From the NCBI GenBank assembly GCA_029202545.1, contig CP119311.1, positions 3,782,001 through 3,846,000 of the forward strand: 64,000 nucleotides of DNA. The letters are read 5' to 3'. The notes under the pieces were generated by a model. That model was not told where the DNA came from and searched no databases. It saw only the letters and a list, made by a program, of their open reading frames with translations. The DNA is from Candidatus Pseudobacter hemicellulosilyticus (lineage in GTDB: Bacteria > Bacteroidota > Bacteroidia > Chitinophagales > Chitinophagaceae). Shown one piece after another: positions 16,594 through 26,060 of the stretch. Both the position numbers and the translations under genes were made by a program. The first letter of the stretch is position 1. Every line of letters starts with the position of its first letter.

Positions 16594-16835
16594 CAGTATT
16601 CATTTTTCGACGAATAGTTCCCAGGTAGCAGTACTACCGGGAAAGCGGGTCCAACTGTTTGCATAAAGGATATTCCGGCGCCGGCGGGGACACCGGCGTG
16701 GCAGGGCTATCCGAGAACGGATGGTATGTCCTCCCTCTGTTCAATCAGACAGCAGGCCCAATAAACCAGCCCTCTTCCGCCCCGGCGGCAGAATGGCGCC
16801 AAAACCAGCAACGATCAATCTTTAAACGCCGCATT

Positions 16836-19800
16836 ATGAGAAAACGTCTCCCCGGTAAGCCGCGGTCTCTATGGCTGCTCATGGGCATGCAACTGGCGTG
16901 TTTACCGTTCCTGCAAGCGCAGGATGCCTATGCTATCAATCAGTTGGATCATTCTTCCCAACAGGATACTATCCGCCGGTCAACCGAGACCGGCAATAAG
17001 CCCACCCTTTTCAAAGTGCTCAAAGAGCTCAATAAAACAAAAGGGGTTTTCTTTCTGTATGCGGACCAGTCGCTGGGCGATAAGCTCGTGAACCCCGTCC
17101 GGAAAGAGCAGGTTGCTATTGAAAAGATCCTGCAACAGGTACTGGAAAATACCGGGCTCAGTTTCCGCAAGGTCAACGAAAAAACCTTTGTGATCCTGGC
17201 CGCCAAAGAAAGCAGCCAGGTGGAGCTGCCGGTTATACCTGTCCCTGTTTCGGATAAAAAAGAAATTATTGCCGCCGGCAGCATAGCCATCACGCTGAGC
17301 GGCCGGGTAGCGGACAGCACCGGCGCGCCTATCGCCGGCGTGAGCATCACCGTTAAAGGAAGTTCCAGGGGTACTACTACCAGCCTGTCCGGTCATTATT
17401 CCATAGAAGTGCAGTCCGGTGAAACCCTGGTGTTTTCTGCGGTGGGCTATAGCCCGCAGGAGGTGCTGGTGGCTGATCAGACCACCCTCAATATTACCCT
17501 GGAGGCCACGGGCAGCCAGCTGACAGAAGTGGTGGTCACCGCCCTGGGTATCAACCGGCGCGCCCGCAGCATCACCTATGCCACGCAAAAAGTGAGCGGG
17601 GAAGAACTGACCGCTGTAAAAGATCCCAACCTGGTGAACAGCCTGAATGGTAAGGTAGCCGGGTTGACGGTCAACCGCAGCGCCTCGGGCGCCGGCGGCT
17701 CCGTGAAAGTGGTGATGCGGGGGAATAAGTCTACTCAGAACAACTCGCCGCTCTATGTAATAGACGGTATCCCGATGTACAACTTCGCCCTGGGGCAACC
17801 GGACAATCCTTTTGGGGAATCCAATGGATCGGGTACACCAGGCCGTGATGGCGGGGATGCTATCTCTAATATCAACCCGGAAGATATAGAAAGCATACAG
17901 GTGCTGAAAGGCGCTTCAGCCGCCGCCCTCTATGGCAGCCAGGCCGCCAACGGCGCCCTGCTGATCACTACCAGGAAGGGCCGGGCCGGTACAGCCAGGA
18001 TAGCCCTGACCAGCAGTGTGACCCTGGACCAGGTAGCCGTAAAACCGGAGGCCCAGTTCAGCTACGGGCAGAGCGGTAGCTCGGAAGACGGCTGGGGAGA
18101 TAAGAATGGCAAAGGCGATTATACCAACGATTTTTACCGCACCGGTGTTACCTGGATCAACGGCGTGAGCCTGACAGCCGGCAGCGACCGGGCCCAGACC
18201 TATTTCTCCTATGCCAATACGTCCAACAAGAACGTGATCCCCACCAGTGAGTTCCACCGGCATACCTTCACCTTCCGGGAGACAGCCCGTTTCCTGGATG
18301 ATAAACTCACCGTGGATGGGATGGTGACCCTCACCAAACAGAAATCCACCAACAGGCCTTCCACCGGCTTTTATAATAACCCGCAACTGGGGCTCTATTA
18401 TTTCCCCCGCAACCTGGACTTCGGGGAATACAAAGATGCTTTTGAGGTCTATTCGCCTGCCCGTCAGCTGATGGTCCACAACTGGTGGAATGTCCGCTAT
18501 GACGCCGGCGATATCGGTAATGAATATTCTCAGAATCCTTACTGGATATTAAACCGCAACCAGCGCAAGGATAACCGTGATCGCGCTTTCAGCTCACTCA
18601 CGCTTCGTTATGCATTGCTGCCCTGGCTCAATGTTCAGGCAAGGGGTAGCTATGATGCGGCGGTGGATGGGTATGAATCGCGCATGTTTGCCAGCACCCA
18701 TAGTACGCTGGCGGATTATAATGGTCGCTTCAGCTGGGAGTCCAGCAAGGATAAAATAGCTTATGGCGATCTGCTCTTCCTGGTCAACCGGCAGCTGAGT
18801 CCCAACCTGACATTGAGTGGTACCGTAGGCGCCAGCATCAATGACGCCCGGGTAACGGATAAAACCTTCCTGGACTCTTACCGGGCAGTGAATCCCTATG
18901 GCATCATCCGCGGCCTGGCCATTGCCAATATCTTCAATGCCCAGAATATCCTTTCTACCAATTCCACCCGCCAGCAGTCGGTGGTCCGCTACCAGACCCA
19001 ATCAGTCCTGGGCAGTGTTTCCCTGGGCTTTAAAGAACAGTTCTACCTGGACCTGACAGGGAGGAACGACTGGTCCTCCACGCTGGCCTTTACGCCCAAT
19101 ATTAGCTTCTTCTATTATTCTGCCGGCGCCACGGCCGTGCTGAATGAGCTGCTGGCCCTGCCTGCTGCTATTGACCTGGCCAAACTGCGGGCTTCCTACG
19201 CCAAAGTGGGTAACAGCGTTCGCCCTTTTGCCACCAGGCCGCCCCTGTATACCCTGCACCCCTCTACGGGCGCTATGGTCAAAAATGTACAGGCGCCCTT
19301 CCCCAACAAACCACTCAAGCCGGAAGATAACCGCTCTTTCGAACTGGGCACTGAATGGCGCCTGCTGAAGAACCGCCTTGGTATAGATATCACTTACTAT
19401 AAAAACGATAACTACGATCAATACTTTGAAACACCCGCTCCCAGTGGCTCCGGTGTCAGTACGTACTTCCTGAACCTGGGGCATATCCGGAACACCGGCA
19501 TAGAGGTCATGCTGACTATAGTGCCGGTAAAGACCGCCGACCTGGAATGGAACAGTGCTATCAACTTCGCCAGTAACAAAAATGAAGTGATCAGGCTCAG
19601 CGAAGAAGGCATCACCAGCGGCACGCCACAGTTTGCGCTTTCCAAATTCGATAATACTTATGGCTCCGTGGTGCGTGAAGGCGGCAGCTTTGGCGATATG
19701 ATCTCCTTTGTGGCCCTGCGGGATGCCAAAGGCCAGCTGGTGCTGAAAGCCAATGGTACGCCGCAGCCCGGGCCCGACCGCGAAGTGGTGGGCAATCCCA

Positions 19801-20315
19801 ATCCCGACTTCACCGCCGGCTGGAGCAATAGCCTGCGCTATAAACAGTTTGGCCTCAGCTTCCTGATAGACGGAAGATTTGGGGGAGAAGTGATGAGCCT
19901 CACACAGGCCGAACTGGATATCCGTGGTTTCAGCGAGGCCAGCGCCGATGCACGGGAGCAGGGCGGCGTGCTGGTGCAGGGAGTGAAAGATGGCGCTGTT
20001 TTCTCAGAGAAAGTAGATGCCCGCCTGTACTATGCTGCTATCGGTGGCCGATCGGGCATTGGCGAATTCTATGTGTATGACGCCACTGCTGTCAGGCTCC
20101 GGGAATTATCGCTGACCTATACGCTTCCGCTGAAAGGAAAAGGGATCCGCGAAGCCAGTTTTTCGCTGGTGGGCCGGAACCTCTTCTATATCCGCAGGGA
20201 TGCGCCTTTTGATCCCGAGATCTCCATGAGCACCGGTAATGGCCTGCAGGGGCTGGACGCCTTTGGGCTGCCGGCTACGCGCAGCTTTGGCCTGAACCTT
20301 AAACTGGGCTTTTAA
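16836..20315 (+). CDS. SusC/RagA-family TonB-dependent outer-membrane transporter with STN domain
   Basis: This 1159-residue receptor starts at MRKRLPGKPRSLW with a signal peptide ending near LQAQDA. An STN secretin/TonB N-domain follows (FKVLKELNKTKGVFFLYADQ), typical of receptors that signal to FecR. Next come a carboxypeptidase-D-like repeat (ITLSGRVADSTGAPIAGVSI), the plug with SusC signature (LYVIDGIP, IESIQVLKGASAAALYGSQA) and a long beta-barrel ending in NLKLGF. It imports an oligosaccharide or peptide captured by the SusD partner 26 bp downstream. An upstream in-frame start at 16659 would put 59 residues before the signal peptide and was rejected. The substrate is not evident. Confidence 0.95.
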   Translation: MRKRLPGKPRSLWLLMGMQLACLPFLQAQDAYAINQLDHSSQQDTIRRSTETGNKPTLFKVLKELNKTKGVFFLYADQSLGDKLVNPVRKEQVAIEKILQQVLENTGLSFRKVNEKTFVILAAKESSQVELPVIPVPVSDKKEIIAAGSIAITLSGRVADSTGAPIAGVSITVKGSSRGTTTSLSGHYSIEVQSGETLVFSAVGYSPQEVLVADQTTLNITLEATGSQLTEVVVTALGINRRARSITYATQKVSGEELTAVKDPNLVNSLNGKVAGLTVNRSASGAGGSVKVVMRGNKSTQNNSPLYVIDGIPMYNFALGQPDNPFGESNGSGTPGRDGGDAISNINPEDIESIQVLKGASAAALYGSQAANGALLITTRKGRAGTARIALTSSVTLDQVAVKPEAQFSYGQSGSSEDGWGDKNGKGDYTNDFYRTGVTWINGVSLTAGSDRAQTYFSYANTSNKNVIPTSEFHRHTFTFRETARFLDDKLTVDGMVTLTKQKSTNRPSTGFYNNPQLGLYYFPRNLDFGEYKDAFEVYSPARQLMVHNWWNVRYDAGDIGNEYSQNPYWILNRNQRKDNRDRAFSSLTLRYALLPWLNVQARGSYDAAVDGYESRMFASTHSTLADYNGRFSWESSKDKIAYGDLLFLVNRQLSPNLTLSGTVGASINDARVTDKTFLDSYRAVNPYGIIRGLAIANIFNAQNILSTNSTRQQSVVRYQTQSVLGSVSLGFKEQFYLDLTGRNDWSSTLAFTPNISFFYYSAGATAVLNELLALPAAIDLAKLRASYAKVGNSVRPFATRPPLYTLHPSTGAMVKNVQAPFPNKPLKPEDNRSFELGTEWRLLKNRLGIDITYYKNDNYDQYFETPAPSGSGVSTYFLNLGHIRNTGIEVMLTIVPVKTADLEWNSAINFASNKNEVIRLSEEGITSGTPQFALSKFDNTYGSVVREGGSFGDMISFVALRDAKGQLVLKANGTPQPGPDREVVGNPNPDFTAGWSNSLRYKQFGLSFLIDGRFGGEVMSLTQAELDIRGFSEASADAREQGGVLVQGVKDGAVFSEKVDARLYYAAIGGRSGIGEFYVYDATAVRLRELSLTYTLPLKGKGIREASFSLVGRNLFYIRRDAPFDPEISMSTGNGLQGLDAFGLPATRSFGLNLKLGF

Positions 20316-20341
20316 TTGATGTATCTAAAAACGCAGCATGT

Positions 20342-21946
20342 ATGAAACATTATCATAAAATAGCAAAGCGGTGCGTTCCGCTGCTGATGGGGCTGGCGCT
20401 GGCAGTGAGCGGATGCACAAAGAACTTTGAATCCATCAATACCGATCCCTACGGCCTGGACGAGCTGGACCTGAAAGGCGATTTCGCTATGTACGGCGGG
20501 CCTTTCAACCAGATGCAGCTGGGCATCCACCTGTTCACGCCCGACTGGCAGTATCAGCTACAGACCAATCTCAATGCAGATATCTTTTCGGGCTATTTCA
20601 TGACGCCCAATCCTTTTAATGCCAATGTCAATAATTCCAACTACGCCATGGTGGATGGCTGGAACAACTATATCTGGACACTGGCCTTCGATAATGTGAT
20701 GTCGCCTGCACAGGCGGTGATAGACCGGGCTAAGGCGGAAGGGCTACCTAATTTTGAAGCCTGGGCCATAGTCCTGAAAGTGCTGACCATGCACCGCATC
20801 AGTGATGTGTACGGTCCTGTGGTGTATACCAATTACGGGAAGATCAACACCGATGGCAGTGTGACCTATGATTCACAGCAGGAAGCCTATGCCGCTTTCT
20901 TCGCCGACCTGGACCTGGCCCTGGAAAAGCTAAAACCTTTTGCAGAAGACGCTACCAAGCCTAAAGCTTTTACGGCCTTCGACCTGGTCTATGGCGGCGA
21001 TTATGTAAAATGGGTGAAGTTCATCAACTCGCTCCGCCTGCGACTGGCAGTACGGATCGCCAAAGCTGATCCGGGCAAGGCAGTAGCAGAGGCCAACAAA
21101 GCACTCACCAATTCCTTTGGACTGATTGAAGAACATGCCGCCGATTTTATCATTGACAGCCGCAATATCAGCAACCCGCTCAACGTGATCTCCAATATCT
21201 GGGGCGATATCCGGATGGGCGCACCCGTAGAGGCTTTCCTGGTAGGGTATAATGACCCGCGGCTGGCCAGCTATTTCCAGCAGGGGACAGACGATGCCGC
21301 ACCCGGCGCCTTTAAAGGCATCCGCAACGGTATTGATATGCCTGATAAGGACCTTTACAGCGGCTTTTCCAGGATCAAAGACCTGGGCACTAAAATGCCG
21401 CTGCTGACAGCTGCCGAGGTCTGGTTCCTGAAAGCAGAGGCCAAGCTGAACGGCTGGACCGTGCCGGGTGTTAATTCGGTACAGGAAGCCTATGAGCGGG
21501 GGATTGAAGAATCACTGGGGCAATGGGGTGTAGGCGGACAGTTTGAAGCGTACCGCAACAGCACTGCCAAACCAATCCCCTACGTGGATCCGCACAATGA
21601 AGACAACAATGTAGCCGCGGGATCGGCTTATCTGTCTGCCGTTAGCCCTAAATGGAATGATGCCGGCAGTAATGCAGAGAAGCTGGAGCAGATCATCACA
21701 CAGAAATGGATAGCATTGTTCCCGGAATCTGTGGAAGCCTGGACGGAATTCCGCAGGACAGGTTACCCGAAATTATTCCCGGTGGTGATCAATAACAGTG
21801 CCGGCGTGATCCCGAACGGCCAGTTCATCCGCCGGATCAATTTCCCGCTGATAGAGAAAGAGACCAACCAGGCGGGCTACCAGGGTGCAGTGCAGAAACT
21901 GGGCGGCAATGATAATATAGGGACCCGGCTCTGGTGGGATAAGTAA
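20342..21946 (+). CDS. SusD/RagB-family outer-membrane lipoprotein (SusD-like 2 type)
   Basis: This 534-residue lipoprotein has lipobox VSGC (Cys near residue 25) and the start of the SusD-like 2 family: INTDPYGLDELDLK, then AWAIVLKVLTMHRISDVYGPVVYTNYG. These proteins cap the SusC barrel and bind substrate outside the cell. It forms an operon with the upstream susC and ends at a strong terminator. No glycoside hydrolase is encoded nearby, so the pair may take up peptides or a glycan cut elsewhere. Confidence 0.94.
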   Translation: MKHYHKIAKRCVPLLMGLALAVSGCTKNFESINTDPYGLDELDLKGDFAMYGGPFNQMQLGIHLFTPDWQYQLQTNLNADIFSGYFMTPNPFNANVNNSNYAMVDGWNNYIWTLAFDNVMSPAQAVIDRAKAEGLPNFEAWAIVLKVLTMHRISDVYGPVVYTNYGKINTDGSVTYDSQQEAYAAFFADLDLALEKLKPFAEDATKPKAFTAFDLVYGGDYVKWVKFINSLRLRLAVRIAKADPGKAVAEANKALTNSFGLIEEHAADFIIDSRNISNPLNVISNIWGDIRMGAPVEAFLVGYNDPRLASYFQQGTDDAAPGAFKGIRNGIDMPDKDLYSGFSRIKDLGTKMPLLTAAEVWFLKAEAKLNGWTVPGVNSVQEAYERGIEESLGQWGVGGQFEAYRNSTAKPIPYVDPHNEDNNVAAGSAYLSAVSPKWNDAGSNAEKLEQIITQKWIALFPESVEAWTEFRRTGYPKLFPVVINNSAGVIPNGQFIRRINFPLIEKETNQAGYQGAVQKLGGNDNIGTRLWWDK

Positions 21947-21981
21947 TTAATTTTGGGGTTAAGAGCAATAGTTAAAACGAC

Positions 21982-22012
21982 AAAGGCCGCTTCTTTTGAA
22001 GCGGCCTTTTTG
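21982..22012 (+). terminator. terminator after susD (probably bidirectional)
   Basis: A perfect 12-bp stem (AAAGGCCGCTTC / GAAGCGGCCTTT) with loop TTTT is followed by T residues. It also has A residues on its left side and lies only 5 bp from the end of the convergent PIN gene, so it can serve both. Confidence 0.9.
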
Positions 22013-22016
22013 CCTT

Positions 22017-22442
22017 TTATTGAAGTTGGAACAGTTGGCGGAATGTAGCAGGACTTAGTATCCTGGTGCTGGCAAACTGGCCAATAACCAGCAGGTCCTG
22101 GTCATTGGTCAGCAGAAAATCTGCCTGCGCCGTTTGGGCCAATGCCAGCAGGAAATTATCCTTTGGGTCCCTGCAGGCAGTCACGCCCGTAACGACCTCG
22201 TAGTAGGCTGGGATCCTGCTGAAAAACTGTTTCAGCCTGGTCAGGTTGATGGCATTGATCCTTTTCTGATTCCGGAAATACTGCAGTGTGCTGTATATTT
22301 CTGCTTCCAGTTCTGCTGAAAAGCAGATAATAAAGCGCTGGTCCAGCAACAATGCCGGAAGCCCGGTTGATACTTTGGACAGCAGTAAGGATATCCACCA
22401 GTTGGTGTCAATAACAAGTTTAATCCTTTTGGGTGCCTCCAT
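22017..22442 (-). CDS. PIN-domain protein, putative toxin of a toxin-antitoxin pair
   Basis: This 141-residue PIN domain has conserved acids at the start (VIDTNWWIS, Asp12), in ELEAEIYSTL (middle), CRDPKDNFLLALA and LLTNDQDLLVI. PIN proteins are Mg-dependent ribonucleases, and this subfamily is usually annotated as the toxin of a putative toxin-antitoxin system. Its start overlaps the end of the upstream gene by 23 bp, so the pair is co-translated. Base composition looks more AT-rich than the flanking genes, in keeping with transfer. Toxicity is not shown by sequence. Confidence 0.85.
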   Translation of the reverse strand: MEAPKRIKLVIDTNWWISLLLSKVSTGLPALLLDQRFIICFSAELEAEIYSTLQYFRNQKRINAINLTRLKQFFSRIPAYYEVVTGVTACRDPKDNFLLALAQTAQADFLLTNDQDLLVIGQFASTRILSPATFRQLFQLQ

Positions 22443-22875
22443 ATCTTTTGGCTCTTACTTCTTCTACAATTGACTGGATATCCTCTTCGGAAATATCATA
22501 CCTGGGGTTTTCTTCTGCCCATTTGACCAGTTCCTGGCGTGCCAGCAGCTGGCGGTTGAATTCATATTCATCTTCGCTTTGAACAGATACGCCCAGGCCA
22601 GCAAGCATAGTTCTGATCTCACCCATCTTTGCAGGATTATCAGATTCAATGATCAGCTTTTCCATGGTATTTTTTTTAGTAACATAAGCGGTTGCCGGTT
22701 CATTTACTACGGATGGATCCTGGGTAGGGGCTGTGTTTCTGGTGATCTCTTCAAGGGTCTTTGCTTTCATCAGCTCACTATCAACTATGGTTACCTGGAA
22801 CCCTTTTTGTTCAGCCAGTTGCTGAAGGGCCGCCAGCTCAGCAGGATTGCCTGCAATGATTAAGATGTTAGGCAT
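22420..22875 (-). CDS. putative antitoxin of the PIN module, with a duplicated N-terminal motif
   Basis: This 151-residue protein lies upstream of and overlaps the PIN gene by 23 bp, the usual place of an antitoxin. I do not recognise a named family. It contains two related segments: residues 4-31 (ILIIAGNPAELAALQQLAEQ onward) and 73-100 (KLIIESDNPAKMGEIRTMLA onward). Both have the pattern LII-x-x-x-NPA, helix, G-V/F. An internal ATG at 22665 starts exactly at the second copy and could give a short form of 81 residues. The acidic C-terminus (YDISEEDIQSIVEEVRAKRY) resembles toxin-binding tails. Confidence 0.65.
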   Translation of the reverse strand: MPNILIIAGNPAELAALQQLAEQKGFQVTIVDSELMKAKTLEEITRNTAPTQDPSVVNEPATAYVTKKNTMEKLIIESDNPAKMGEIRTMLAGLGVSVQSEDEYEFNRQLLARQELVKWAEENPRYDISEEDIQSIVEEVRAKRYGGTQKD

Positions 22876-22943
22876 AGCAGATGATTTGATAAAAGTAAGA
22901 TTGTTTATACGAATATAACTAATATGAATAAACTAAATTAAAT

Positions 22944-22969
22944 AAATAATTGATCCTGATCAATTATTT
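22944..22969 (-). terminator. AT-rich hairpin over the stop codon of the hydrolase gene
   Basis: A perfect 12-bp inverted repeat (AAATAATTGATC / GATCAATTATTT, loop CT) overlaps the stop at 22964-22966. AT-rich sequence follows on the minus strand. It probably ends transcription, but lacks a clean T run. Confidence 0.45.
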
Positions 22970-24871
22970 AATAACGGGAAGCACTACACTACTACTATTA
23001 GCTCCATCATGGAACAGCCTGATAGTAGCCTTCCGGAAATCACTGTCTTCGCACTCATAGATATTGACAAACTGCTGCGGGTTGCGGTCTGCCAGCGGGA
23101 ACCAGCTGCTTTGCACCTGGATCATGATGCGGTGTCCTTTTTTGAAGGTATGCGCAATGTCGGGCAGTTCAAAACGGACTTTTTCCACTTTGTTGGGTTT
23201 GAAGGCTTCGGGGGCGGAGAAGCTTTTGCGGTAGCGGCCGCGCATGATCTCGCCGCGCACCAGCATCTGGTAGCCGCCCATGGGCACCTGGGGAACAGGT
23301 TCGCGGGAGTTGGCCGGCAGGGGGGTGCTGCCTTCATAAGTGAAATTGTCCGGGAACACATCAATGAGCTTGACTACAAAATCGGCGTCGGTGGTGGAGA
23401 TGCTGGTGAGCAGATCGGCTACCAGGGTGCCGCCAAGCGTCAGCTCACTGGTAAGGGTGTCTGTCTGGAAGGTCAGTACATCCGGGCGGCGGGAAGCGAA
23501 GCGCTGGTCGTCCGTCATGTATTCCCGTGTGCGCCCGAAATGAACGCCATCGGTATAGGGGACGGGTTTGGCGGGATCGCTGATATATTCAGTGAAGCTG
23601 TTCTTACCGGTGGGTTTTTCCCAGCCCAGTTTGCCATCCGGCTGAAAATAGAGGGCTTTATCTGTTTTGTCGGCGGGCGGCCATTGGTCCAGTTGTTTCC
23701 ATTCGTTGGCGCCGGTAAAGAAGATGGTGGCTTCCGGCCATTTGGAGAAATCGCCTTTTCCTTTAAGGTAATAATTGAAGAAGGGCAGCTCTACCTGGTT
23801 CTGGTAAAAATGGGAGGTATTGCTGCCGAATCGGATATTGCCCAGGTTGGCGCCCTCCTGGTTGTTGGACCACTGGCCATGGAACCAGGGACCCATGATG
23901 ATCCGGTTATTGTTCTTAGCCTTTTTTTCAATGGCTTCATAAGTGCGCCAGGCGCCATAACAGTCCTCAGCATCAAAGAGACCGCCTACTACCAGAGTGG
24001 CGGTACCGGCCGGAACATTCTCTACAAAATTGCGGACGTTACGGGCTTTCCACCAGTCGTCCATATCGGGATGTGCATAGAGGTCTTTCCAGAAGGCGAG
24101 GGTGTCACCGGTGAGTTTCATAAAGTTTTTCAATGCGCCAACTTTGAGGTAGCTGGCGTAGTTATCGTTCCTGGTCAGGGGAAAGGTGGATGCCGGCGCT
24201 TCTGAAGTGGGTTGGGGGCGGGGATACCCAAAGCCGCCTGCATAAAAATTGAAACCGTCCATCAGGAAGAAGGCGCCGTTATGATGAAAATCATCTCCCA
24301 GGAACCAGTCGGTCACGGGGGCCTGGGGGCTCACGGCTTTGAGAGCGGGGTGACCACTGAGTGCAGCCATGGTGGAGTAGAAGCCGGGATAGGAAATGCC
24401 CATCACGCCTACATTACCGTTATTGCCGGGAATATTTTTCACCAGCCAGTCGATGGCGTCATAGGTATCGCTGGCCTCATCAATATCCTGGCTGGTCTTT
24501 TTATTGGGATTGAAGGGACGGATATTCACGTATTCGCCTTCGCTCATCCAGCGGCCGCGCACGTCCTGTAATACAATGATATAATTCTCCCGGGCATAGT
24601 ACCGGAAATGGGCTTTCCAGAATCCGGCGGCAAACTGGTCTTCACCGTAAGGCCGGCAGGAATAAGGTGTGCGCATCAGCAGGATAGGATGTTTTTCGGA
24701 AGCATCCTTTGGAATATAAGCTGCGGTGAATAGCTTTATCCCATCGCGCATGGGGATCCGGACCTCTTTTTTGGTGTAGTTGGCAAGGATCCAGGCGGAG
24801 TCCTGTGCGTTCTGTGCCGAAACAGCAAAAAATAAAGTCAGCAGCATGCTGCAAATCAAAAGTTTTCTCAT
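22964..24871 (-). CDS. CocE/NonD-family hydrolase (X-Pro dipeptidyl-peptidase-like), secreted
   Basis: This 635-residue alpha/beta hydrolase starts at MRKLLICSMLLTLFF with a signal peptide ending near SAQNAQ. The catalytic domain has the nucleophile motif GISYPGFYS (Ser near 170), an acid region GLFDAEDCYGAW and a GPWFHGQW histidine segment. The C-terminal jelly-roll of the X-Pro/CocE family follows (FVVKLIDVFPDNF to the end). Members hydrolyse esters, beta-lactam esters or N-terminal X-Pro dipeptides. Export suggests nutrient peptide or ester breakdown. A start three codons upstream (24880) is also possible. The gene stands alone. Confidence 0.92.
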   Translation of the reverse strand: MRKLLICSMLLTLFFAVSAQNAQDSAWILANYTKKEVRIPMRDGIKLFTAAYIPKDASEKHPILLMRTPYSCRPYGEDQFAAGFWKAHFRYYARENYIIVLQDVRGRWMSEGEYVNIRPFNPNKKTSQDIDEASDTYDAIDWLVKNIPGNNGNVGVMGISYPGFYSTMAALSGHPALKAVSPQAPVTDWFLGDDFHHNGAFFLMDGFNFYAGGFGYPRPQPTSEAPASTFPLTRNDNYASYLKVGALKNFMKLTGDTLAFWKDLYAHPDMDDWWKARNVRNFVENVPAGTATLVVGGLFDAEDCYGAWRTYEAIEKKAKNNNRIIMGPWFHGQWSNNQEGANLGNIRFGSNTSHFYQNQVELPFFNYYLKGKGDFSKWPEATIFFTGANEWKQLDQWPPADKTDKALYFQPDGKLGWEKPTGKNSFTEYISDPAKPVPYTDGVHFGRTREYMTDDQRFASRRPDVLTFQTDTLTSELTLGGTLVADLLTSISTTDADFVVKLIDVFPDNFTYEGSTPLPANSREPVPQVPMGGYQMLVRGEIMRGRYRKSFSAPEAFKPNKVEKVRFELPDIAHTFKKGHRIMIQVQSSWFPLADRNPQQFVNIYECEDSDFRKATIRLFHDGANSSSVVLPVIK

Positions 24872-25006
24872 AGTAACCACTTAATTTTATTGTATCACTA
24901 AAAGTACCAAATGTTGCCAGAAATGAAACACGGGAAATGGATGAACTGAAAGGAATAGGAGCTAATTGGTCCTGTACCTAAATGGCAACCCCACCAAACA
25001 ACGTAT

Positions 25007-26035
25007 ATGGCTACAAGAAGAAAATTCCTACAGACCACGGCCCTGGGCTCTGCTGCCTGGATGGCGGGTTGTGGCGCTCCTGCCGGCAGTAAAATTGCTA
25101 CGGAGCCTGTGAAAGGGCAGCCGGTGGTAGTGTCTACCTGGGATTTTGGCCAGGCGGCGAATGCTGCTGCCTGGACGGTGCTGGAAAAAGGGGGGAGAGC
25201 GCTGGATGCAGTGGAAACAGGTGTGCGGGTGCCGGAGGCGGATCCTTCCAACCAGACCATTGGGTATGGCGGACTGCCCGACAGGGACGGTCGTGTGACC
25301 CTGGATGCCTGTATCATGGACGAGTTATACAATTGCGGCTCGGTCATGTGCCTGGAGTTTATCAAACATCCCATATCGGTGGCCAGGCTGGTGATGGAGA
25401 AAACGCCGCATATTATACTGGTGGGTGATGGCGCCCTGCAGTTTGCGCTGGCCAACGGGTTCAGCAAAGAGAACCTGCTGACGCCGGAAAGTGAAAAAGC
25501 ATATAAAGAATGGCTCAGGACCTCTAAGTATGAGCCGGTGATGAATATTGAGAATAAGTTATACAACAAGGCCAGTGATCCCATGCCGGGAGGACCGGAG
25601 AACCATGATACCATTGGGATGATTGCGCTGGATGCGGCGGGTAACCTTAGCGGGGCCTGCACTACCAGCGGCATGGCGTATAAGATGCATGGCAGGGTAG
25701 GTGATTCACCTGTTATAGGGGCCGGGTTGTATGTGGACAATGAGATCGGTGGCGCTACCGCTACCGGGGTAGGGGAAGAAGTGATCCGCATAGTAGGTTC
25801 CCACCTGGTGGTGGAGCTGATGCGGCAGGGGCTGTCACCGGAGAACGCCTGCAAGGAGGCCGTTGAGCGCATTATCCGGCGAAGCCCGGAGAGATCAAAG
25901 AATATCCAGGTAGGTTTCCTGGCTATGAACAAGAAGGGCGAATGCGGTGCTTATGCATTGCAGAAAGGCTTTACCTGGTCGGTAAAGAACGCCCGTCAGG
26001 ATATTGTCAATCATTCGGCCAGTATTTACCCCTGA
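25007..26035 (+). CDS. N4-(beta-N-acetylglucosaminyl)-L-asparaginase (glycosylasparaginase) family
   Basis: This 342-residue Ntn-hydrolase cuts the GlcNAc-Asn bond left after N-glycan trimming. The autocleavage/nucleophile site is the Thr in GGPENHDTIGMIALDAAG, followed by the substrate loop VGDSPVIGAGLYVDNEIGGA. The N-terminus is unusual: it has a Tat-like RRKFLQ followed by a lipobox (WMAGC), so it may be a Tat-exported lipoprotein. It lies 25 bp before cutC on the same strand, and the two are probably one operon. It diverges from the CocE-type hydrolase. Confidence 0.92.
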   Translation: MATRRKFLQTTALGSAAWMAGCGAPAGSKIATEPVKGQPVVVSTWDFGQAANAAAWTVLEKGGRALDAVETGVRVPEADPSNQTIGYGGLPDRDGRVTLDACIMDELYNCGSVMCLEFIKHPISVARLVMEKTPHIILVGDGALQFALANGFSKENLLTPESEKAYKEWLRTSKYEPVMNIENKLYNKASDPMPGGPENHDTIGMIALDAAGNLSGACTTSGMAYKMHGRVGDSPVIGAGLYVDNEIGGATATGVGEEVIRIVGSHLVVELMRQGLSPENACKEAVERIIRRSPERSKNIQVGFLAMNKKGECGAYALQKGFTWSVKNARQDIVNHSASIYP

Positions 26036-26060
26036 CCGCCACTTATAAACCTGTTTTGCT

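Noticed and set aside
23009..24205. 398-codon open frame opposite the CocE-type hydrolase
   Set aside because: It lies fully inside a well-supported gene on the other strand and its translation has no recognisable family.
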